A DNA stretch of 64,000 bases from Vandiemenella viatica. Lineage: Eukaryota; Arthropoda; Insecta; Orthoptera; Morabidae. Position numbers and translations under genes: made by a program. This document shows positions 56,849 to 64,000 of this stretch, piece by piece (position 1 is the stretch's first letter; the number at the start of each line of letters is the position of its first letter). Under the pieces are notes generated by a model. That model was not told the origin of the DNA and did no database searches. It was given only the letters and a program-made list of their open reading frames with translations. The stretch lies in contig JARYHS010009186.1 of the NCBI GenBank assembly GCA_031002005.1, positions 184,166,437 to 184,230,436 of the forward strand. Direction: 5' to 3'.

Positions 56849-57331
56849 TATCTCTTACACTTTCTCTCATTTAGCGCAGACGGTGTGTTAGCAATGTTAA
56901 ACAAAAAAGTAGAACAATTTTATTTATTTCTTTAAGAATAGTAAAAATTATTCTCTTCAAGAAGTGTGGGCCATATTACTGAAATTCAATTTGATATCAT
57001 TTATATTCTCAAGTGGCCTAACCAGGAAGTACAAAGTCGAGCTGGATGATAACATTTAAAACTTGTGCTATGAAATACGGACCGACCATGTGCATCATCT
57101 TTATGATACTTAAATTTGGCAACAATTACGACTTGATGTTGGATTAATCATGAGGCTTAGATACTGGCAGTGCTCATATTACAGCTATTGATCACTATCG
57201 TTGGTTCTTGAATTTCTTATTTCCAACGATGTTCGCAACGCAACCAGCTGATGTTTGTTGACTTGCAGAAAAACAATGCTTGAAGTCTAAGGTGACGTAA
57301 TGTGGTTCTTGCTGTATCTTGGTGCAGGGCG
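56849..57331. other. 3' flank of UGT copy C
   Basis: The part nearest the gene (57180-57331, minus strand) matches the 3' flank of copy A and is probably 3' UTR. The rest is non-coding. Confidence 0.55.
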
Positions 57332-57614
57332 TCACTGTTTCTTGAGCTTGCTGGTACGACTGCCGAAGACGAGGCGCAGCAGCCTGCGGACCACAAAGTA
57401 GAGCACAGTGGCTGTGAGGGCGGCGACGGCCAGCACGAAGGCGATGACGTCGAGCAGCAGCAGCTGCCACCAGTGAAGGTCGAGGGCGGCGGTCCGCATG
57501 TGTGGCGCCCCCCGGTGTCGAACCACGTACTCCAGCCACCACACGGCGCGGTCCAGCGAGGTAGACTTTTGCTCTCGGTACACTGCCGAGAACCGGTCCA
57601 TCGTTTGCTGGTAT
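57332..57614 (-). CDS. UGT copy C exon 7
   Basis: 283 bases, stop at 57332-57334, acceptor tggttgcag. Encodes YQQTMDRFSAVYREQ, RAVWWLEYVVRHRGAPHMR, the hydrophobic helix and the SKLKKQ tail. Differs from A at about six residues (STSLD for ATSLE, TVLYFVV for TALYFAV, LLRL for LLSL). Confidence 0.92.
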
Positions 57615-60600
57615 CTGCAACCAATCAAACTGATTAAAGAACTATGAATTCTACGCAGAAATGCATCTGCATTATGCATTCCTTCTATTATCGGAAGTGA
57701 TATCACATATTATATATATTGTTTATAAAAATATATTATAAGAACAAATAAAGTTTGGTGAATGTATAACTGATGAATAAATGATTGTTTAAAAGTGAAT
57801 GGTAACAATCGAAACCAATAAGCTATTATTATTATTATTTTTATTTTATAAAAATATATTATAAGAACAAATAAAGTTTGGTGAATGTATAACTGATGAA
57901 TAAATGATTGTTTAAAAGTGAATGGTAACAATCGAAACCAATAAGCTATAATGCATCTTATATATAAAAATCAATGTTTGTGGGTTTGTGGGTTTATTCG
58001 TCTTCTATGCATTCCTATACCATTTATCAGATTGCAATGAAACTTTGGAGAGTTTCCGATTATGCGTCTGCGAAGGTTCCTGTGAAAAAAAATTTCCAAA
58101 AAGTCACCCCCTATTCCCCATAATACCCCATAATACCCCATAATTTAGGCAAAACCACATTTTTTATCCGATAGGAATTTGTACACTTATACTTTAAAAC
58201 AAACATAAAAAAACTGACAGCATACGGTTTCCGAATATTAATCCCCTCGCCCTCTTTCCACCCCCATAAATTATTCACCCCATAATTTAGGCAATACCAC
58301 ATTTTTTATCCGATGTAGATAAGAATTTGTACACTTATACTTTAAAACAAACTGAAAAATACTGCCAACATATGGTTTCCGAATATTCATCCCCTCTCCC
58401 CCTTTCCACCCCCATTACGTTTTTACCCCATAATTTAGGTAAACCACATTTTTCATCCGATTTAGATAAGAATTTGTACACTTATACTTTAAAACAAACA
58501 GAAAAATACTGCCTACGGATGGTTTCCGAATATCCATTCCCTCTCCCCCTTTCCAACCCCATTACGTTTTCACCCCATAATTTAGGCAAACCACATATTT
58601 TATCAGATTTAGATATGAATTTGTAAACTTATAATTTAAAAAAGAGGGAGAAATACTGTACACATTAATTTCACAAAAACCCAATCCCTCTCCTCTCTTT
58701 CCACCACCTTAATTACACCCTCTTCCCCATAACACCCCATAATTTAAACAAACCCGCAAACCGTTCGTCCGATTACGGTGAAGCTTTGGTGAGTTGTCGA
58801 CGGAGAAGGTTCCTGTCTAAAAAAAAAAACCACCCCTCCTCCCCATAATTTAGACAAAACCACATATTTCATCAGATTTCAATGGGAATTTGCACACTTA
58901 TACTTTGAAACAAACAGCAAAATACTGCCTGCATATGTTTTCCAAAGCGCATTCCCTCTCACCCTTTCCAACTGAAAATGAATGAAAGAGCAGTTTAAAA
59001 TTTATATGTAAATATTTTTTCATTTAATCTATGTGCCTACTCAAGTCCAGCAATAGTGAAGCATTGCCGGGTAAGCTAGTAATAAATAAAAAAGATAAGC
59101 ATATCTTAGTTCACATGGATGAAAAGTATTTAATAAAATCAGGCGAAACAACGTACGACGCCCTTAAAGTAAAAAAAGGTCATAATACACTCACTCTAAA
59201 TTGAAGGGGATAAAAATACTATTTACCAAGTGAAAATTCAAAGAAAAAGTCACAAATATATTCTAGTAAAGACATATGTTTGGTATGGCCAGTTTCAAAT
59301 TAAGATGTTACTGCTATCTTTCAATCTGAGATTGTTGATAAGGATACCATGGTTGTCGAATTAGACAGTGTGATAAAAGTAGAGCGGCAAAAACCTTAAT
59401 TTAGGCGCGTGATATAAACTCACTTTGGCTCGTCCAGAACTGTGCGTATGGCGTTGAGGAGGGTCTCTTTGGTGATATCGACGTAGTCCAGGCGAAGGCC
59501 AATTCCTGCCGCCTCGATTTTGGCAGCAATGTGAGGTTGGTCAGCGATGAATGGAATTACAATCATGGGAATCCCGTGGTAGGACGCCTCGTTAAAACTC
59601 TGCAAACCTCCCTGCGTGATGAATAGCCTGATCTTCGGATGAGCTGTAACACAGAGAGAGGCAATAAAATAATGTAATGGAGCTCAGTACGTGGAAGTTA
59701 TGCTTGAGGTAAGAGTGACGCATTAACAACTAGTTGAAACCGTTATCACAGTGGTTAAGATGTTACCATCCAGGAATTTACAATAATAGAACGACGTAAA
59801 TTCAAGCCGAAGCAGGCCTCTTGTTGGTCCCATGTTAGTTCTAATATTAATATATTAACACAAAACTGAGACATTACAATACAGTTATTAAACCAGAATG
59901 TCTTTATGGATCAGAAACACTTATTTTTAACAGAAAAAAGATATAGAAAACATTGAGAAAAAAGAACGCAAAATTATAAGGAAAATTTTGGGCCCAAGAC
60001 TCATAGGAGACCAGTACAGACTCAAAAGTAATCAGGAAATTCTACAATATGCAGACATTCACAGTGATATTAGAAAACGCCGACTAAAATATTATGGACA
60101 CATCAAAAGAATGAACCCTAACAGACTTACAAAACAAATAGTTGAATTCTATGAAAACCGAAGTAAATCAGTATCAGATACAATGAAATGGATTGGAGAA
60201 ATCAAGAAAGACCTCAAATTAGCAGAAATTGTTCCAGAAGATTTCGAAAACAGAGACACATTTAAATCAAAAATTCACAAGTGGCAAGTTGACCGGGAGG
60301 AAAGATTAAAGAAAAGATCAGGAACAACATGGTCTGATGGGAGAAAAGAAGCCCATAGCAAGCGTATGAAGGAAATATGGGCACAAAGGAAAGCGAACAA
60401 ACGCTTCTGAGTACTTTGCGTAGTCCTAATGGGCTTATCCGCAAATAATAATAATAATATATTAACACTCACCTCATAAACGAATGACAATCACATATGC
60501 TTTTGAGGACTGTAGTAGAGGCAGTGGGCAAAAACCAGACTGACCTATCACACAGCTGTACTGCGAAACACGTAAAAAAAATTTCCCCCCAATTCCAAGG

Positions 60601-60965
60601 CCAGAAAGAGCTAATTGGAGAAAAGGAAATTTTCACGGTCGTTTGTGTGAGAGCTAACTTCTGTAGCAGACACTTACTACTCGAGCTAATTTTTCTTTCA
60701 AGCATTTTCATTTACCATATATATATTGCACATGTGACTTACCTAGAACGTCTTGCTGTGGCAGCCACTTGCTGATCATCAGGTTGTGCGGCTGGTCGGG
60801 AAGTGAGTCGGACTCCCACTTCCAGAGCACTCTCTGAGGCAGTTCCCTGAAGACCTCTATTAAGGCTTGTCGCTTCTCGTCATGCAGGTCATTACTGCGG
60901 ACGTTAGAACCCAGGCTGAAGTAGATAACACCGTGCTCCGCGCCGTCCAGGAAATCTTGGATTTT
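57332..60965 (-). CDS. UGT: UDP-glycosyltransferase copy C, 3' half, extends past window
   Basis: Exons 60743-60965, 59424-59643 and 57332-57614 splice in the same phases as copy A (1, then 2) and encode the UDP-sugar-binding domain, membrane helix and lysine-rich tail of an ER UGT. No stop or frame break is visible. The upstream exons lie beyond 64000, since 60966-64000 is intron 4. Its sequence is closer to B than to A, and it points toward B. Removing the Helitron-like element (1124 bp) from intron 6 leaves 685 bases against 679 in A; removing the non-LTR insertion and its duplication from intron 5 leaves about 492 against 482 in B. It is probably intact as far as seen. Confidence 0.88.
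57722..57949. repeat. Direct repeat, two 105-bp copies
   Basis: 57722-57826 and 57845-57949 look identical, separated by an 18-base TAT-rich spacer. Lies in intron 6 of copy C. Confidence 0.93.
57956..59079 (+). mobile_element. Helitron-like element with internal repeats, in UGT C intron 6
   Basis: Starts TCTTATATATAAAAATCAAT after an A, ends CTAG before a T. The 3' end has a clear hairpin (GCAAT 59050-59054, 8-base loop, ATTGC 59063-59067), then 'cgggtaagctag', the Helitron arrangement. The interior has about six units of roughly 140-160 bp with 'ccccataatttaggcaa' and 'tttgtacacttatacttta'. No coding capacity. Intron 6 of A lacks it. Confidence 0.85.
58136..58980 (+). repeat. Internal tandem repeats of Helitron-like element
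   Basis: The string aatttagg recurs at 58142, 58283, 58432 and 58579 (spacing 141, 149 and 147), with weaker copies at 58741 and 58847. Confidence 0.85.
59424..59643 (-). CDS. UGT copy C exon 6
   Basis: 220 bases, FITQGGLQSFNEA signature and PFIADQ; acceptor tgttacag, donor gtgagt. Phase 1 to 2. Confidence 0.92.
59862..60454 (+). mobile_element. 5'-truncated non-LTR retrotransposon in UGT C intron 5
   Basis: 593 bp flanked by a 14-bp duplication taatatattaacac (59848-59861, 60455-60468), ending in AAT repeats. Encodes the C-terminus of an endonuclease/reverse transcriptase protein. Intron 5 of B is uninterrupted. Confidence 0.92.
59988..60410 (+). pseudogene. C-terminal fragment of non-LTR reverse transcriptase
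   Basis: 140 codons open to the stop: similarity to the region after the RT domain in many insect elements (RKRRLKYYGHIKRMNPNRLT) and a basic tail (WSDGRKEAHSKRMKEIWAQR). The element was truncated at its 5' end on insertion; the catalytic core is absent. The open frame indicates youth, not function. Confidence 0.8.
60743..60965 (-). CDS. UGT copy C exon 5
   Basis: 223 bases, KIQDFLDGAEHGVIYFSLGS to KWLPQQDVL; acceptor gtataaacag, donor gtaagt. Phase 0 to 1. Confidence 0.9.
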
Positions 60966-63900
60966 CTGTTTATACGAATTCAGTCTTTCAACATATTTTA
61001 CTAGCAAAATTATTCAATTTGTATTTACCATGTCTCAAAAATAATAGGCAAATAATAATTTATCGTAAAATAGATGTTTATTTATCATAGTTTAGCGATT
61101 CTCTATACTTACTCAATGTAAAACGCTTTTATTTGGGGCGGAGGCTACAAATATGCGAACAGCATTACAAATGAAACTGAACATATAAATTACAAATTGC
61201 GCACTTCTTATCACTTAAGGTTTCTACTAAAGTAAGAACATTCGATCACAAAGTTCGGGCATTGGCACTATTAAGAGGAGATATTGTTGATGTGGATTTA
61301 AAATGGAGTGGCAGGTATGATTCCTTAATGTGTCTAAGTGTTTAAGTACTGATCACTGTGATCAGTTTTACTAATTTAAAGATGAAAGAAGAGAAATAGT
61401 TAAAATCGCTTTTGCTCCATTAAGCATTGGTCTTCCGAAAGATAGCAGCCTTTGATGGCTAGATTCAATTCATCCCAAGGAGGAATCACATGCTCACTGC
61501 ATATGTATTGTGTAGTGTTTTGACAATAACTTAGGTGTTTCACAGGAAATGTGGTGTTTACGATATGTGAGAAATCACAGGTCATGTATTAGTAGCGCAT
61601 TAGGTTAAATTTCTTCCGTAACTAAAGATGTGGCCAGCTAAACGCACTTCGAGTCTCACCATCTTCATTAAGAGATTGATCATAAGAGTAAATGCCAGCC
61701 GTTTGAATAATTACGAGGGATTCTACCATAATTATCGTCGTTTGAGTTTCTGCTTCGGCGTATCGTCTCCATTTTTTACCGTCTTTCCAAGATTCCTCCT
61801 TCTTTCTTTGTTTTCAATAGACAACCTTGACCTCTATGTCTCTGTACACTTCGTCCTTCAGTCATGTTCGTGATCTTCCGGTCAAACTCCTCTCCTTCTC
61901 ATTGGTCATGAATGTTGGGTACCCTTCCCTGCTTCTCATTACATATCCCAATCATTTAAACCTTTACTTCGTTATGGTTTCTTCTATTGAGTCGACTTTT
62001 AATCTTTTCCTCATATTTTTATTTCTTATACTATATTGTTCTTCTTTGTGACGTTTTCTATGCCTTTCACGAACATCATATCTGCTGTATAAAATCTTCT
62101 AAGGCTTTCCACCGAGGTAGAGCGTCAATGTAGGGCGACGTTTCGAAGTCTGCCTCCGGCTCCATCTTCCGGCAAAGTGTCGGATTCCTGGAAGCGTCCA
62201 CGCTTTAAAGGGGCTTTGTTTGCCAGGTGACGTAAGTCACATGTGTCGGGGCCAATCAGTGCCCCTACCACGCCGCCTGCCCCACTACCCGGCCGTCCCA
62301 CCAGATCCTTTCCTGCCCCACCATCTGTGCACTGTCTATATTTTCAGGAAAGAGAACCACCCTGTCCATTAAAGATTGTATCCATGAAGTGTCACTACCA
62401 TTGATACAGATTCCATATTCATAAAATAATTATTGGAAATATTTCCTTCACAAGGTTATGGCCAAACAACTTTCAGGTCGTTCCCTCCTGCATCATAGTA
62501 AAAAGGGAAAGAAAAAGAAAGAGATTTGCAAAAGCTTCTTTCATTATCTTTCCTATTGTTATGCATAAGCATGCTTTTCCATTACAACCCCACAAATTAA
62601 AGTTCTGTCTATTCACATATTATCTTGTCATTTGCATTACCATTACGTTTACTGTGTTTCTGAACTTTCAGCAATGATTTCGTCCAATACGACACTGAGG
62701 AAAACATTTGACCGTACACTTCCCTATCTAATTCCCCATTCTGTTCGCAACGAATTCGAGGATCTATCACCTATTCATAGAGTGAAGAATAGATCAAAAG
62801 GTCCCCAGATCGATTTCCTGTCTCGGCGGGGATTTTGAAAGACGCTTAACCAACCTTTACCTCCGGCACAACTTGCTGTGTCATGTCAATCACACCAGAA
62901 CGGTTTCGTGGTTCGGATTCCACATTAAACTGTAGGTCCTTCGTACTCGGTAGGATTACAGGGTTAGTTTAAAGGTACCCAGAACAGAGGCGCATGCGGG
63001 GCAAATAGAAACTCTGTTAAACCGGCAGCTGAACTACCCTTCGGGATCTCGTGGCAAACAATGGCCTTTGTTTTTTTACCTAACTTACATCTAGTTATCA
63101 TAGTTCTCGTAGATATTCTTTAGTTCTCTGGCGTAGCAAAACATATAAATTTGTATTCGTTGACTAATATTGGGAAATTATGTGTTAGGTTGTTTATTGG
63201 TATTTGTAATCACTGTTATCCTCACATTACTGTAATAGAAAAATCCTCTTGGGAAAAAAGGCATACTTGAAGTAACGTTTGCAAAACAATTTAAGACCTA
63301 AATTATTGGAAAATTGCGCTCCATTAATGGAAACAAATTAAGTTAATGCTCCTATAAATTTACTTATTAGACCTGTTTTGAATATCGTAACGGAAAAGAA
63401 TCGTTGCTGATAAAAAAAACCCTCACTACCATCCTTAAATTAATGTTATTACCAATCCTTCACACCATCCAAGTCGTTACAGAATTTAACAATTCTGGTT
63501 AACGGTATACGCTGATAAGCATTTGTTCACTTGAGATGTTGCACGAAGACAAAACTTTATGAGGCAATAACCACAGAAATAATTAGAATCAAATAATACG
63601 TGTAAAATAATATGTCGATAAACGACGACTTTAGCGTAAGGGTAAAAAAGTTAAGTTGGCTAGCCTGTAAGATGGATTGTGATATAATGGATATTGTTGA
63701 CCTTAACAAAGAGAATTGTATGGAGGCGTTTAGCATAGAAACAACAGTTAGTTGAGTCTGAGAAGTGAAGAATGATTCAGTTTAGTGCCTGAAGAAAACG
63801 ATAGGGATTTGTAAAATATTAAATAGTGTAAAATGGGAGACTTGTTATAAAGGCGAGGTAAGTTGTTTTAAAAACAACGACTCAATTTAACGAGCTGAGA

Positions 63901-64000
63901 GGATGCTATCATTCGTAATTTTTCGTTATAGCTAATCCAAGATCAAAACAGGCTATGATAAAAGCAGTTATTAAGTCATACTCTCGACAAATCAAGAATG
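60966..64000. other. Intron 4 of UGT copy C (runs off the window)
   Basis: Reversed, it follows intron 4 of B from 40622 back to about 37650. It includes the old RT tail (about 61720-62085), a GC-rich stretch of about 230 bases at 62095-62330 replacing about 210 bases of the B version, and a SINE at 62745-63030. Confidence 0.75.
62745..63030 (+). repeat. tRNA-derived SINE
   Basis: Orthologue, inverted, of 38640-38900 and 15110-15345: 'cggttcgattcac'-like head decayed to 'agatcgatttcctgtctcgg', then 'tggttcggattccacattaa' and 'gtaggattacagggttag'. Confidence 0.6.

Noticed and set aside
57302..57637. 111-codon plus-strand open frame across UGT C exon 7, and similar opposite-strand frames at 18822-19151
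   Set aside because: Antisense shadows of a GC-rich exon; no independent similarity.

Overview
This window is animal nuclear DNA, most likely from a hemimetabolous insect; a cockroach or termite is my guess from the repeat families, which is inference. It is AT-rich, with small exons carrying GT/GC-AG splice sites, kilobase introns, tRNA-derived SINEs, Helitrons, hAT, Tc1/mariner, PIF/Harbinger, non-LTR and LTR elements. No prokaryotic operon, CRISPR array or rRNA gene is visible.

The only host gene family I can recognise is a UDP-glycosyltransferase (UGT) cluster. Copy A (+, exons from 9175 to 19127) has all six exons after the start-codon exon. Copy B (+, 29081 to 41547) has five exons and then runs into a 1000-N assembly gap at 41587-42586. 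Copy C (-, 60965 down to 57332) shows its last three exons and continues past the right edge. Exon lengths are the same in every copy (186, 179, 460, 223, 220, 283 bases), except that A's exon 4 is one base short, which shifts its frame. Summed, the exons give about 516 residues plus the missing first exon, normal for a membrane-anchored ER UGT. A and B are a tandem duplication that includes the introns and several kilobases upstream (window start matches about 22946). B and C are closer to each other and face each other tail to tail. A fragment of another last exon lies at 20008-20124.

The rest is mostly transposon sequence, much of it precisely delimited. 1-9174: upstream duplicon of A, holding a decayed hAT (2774-8439) that was itself split by a young gag-only LTR retrotransposon (3564-6923, no differences seen between its LTRs). 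19128-29080: 3' flank of A, then the upstream duplicon of B with three short hAT-type elements (21112-21461, 24818-25022, 25659-26068), each with an 8-bp target duplication, and a degenerate tandem array (27440-29035). B introns: a PIF/Harbinger derivative (29821-30945), a decayed Tc1 element (33327 to about 34432) and a non-LTR 3' end. 42587-57331, between B and C: a hAT element with a SINE and a mariner MITE nested inside it, two Tc1/mariner copies, a broken CGGBP1-like hAT transposase gene, a non-LTR reverse transcriptase remnant, and a Helitron-like element. C introns: a second Helitron-like element and a 5'-truncated non-LTR insertion, neither present at the equivalent site in A or B.

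Functionally the UGTs would conjugate small lipophilic molecules (xenobiotics, pigments, hormones) with a sugar in the ER. I found no convincing undescribed multi-gene system. The most useful observations are the conserved GC-AG intron, the single-base lesion in A, the dating and structure of the duplications, and the well-bounded elements.
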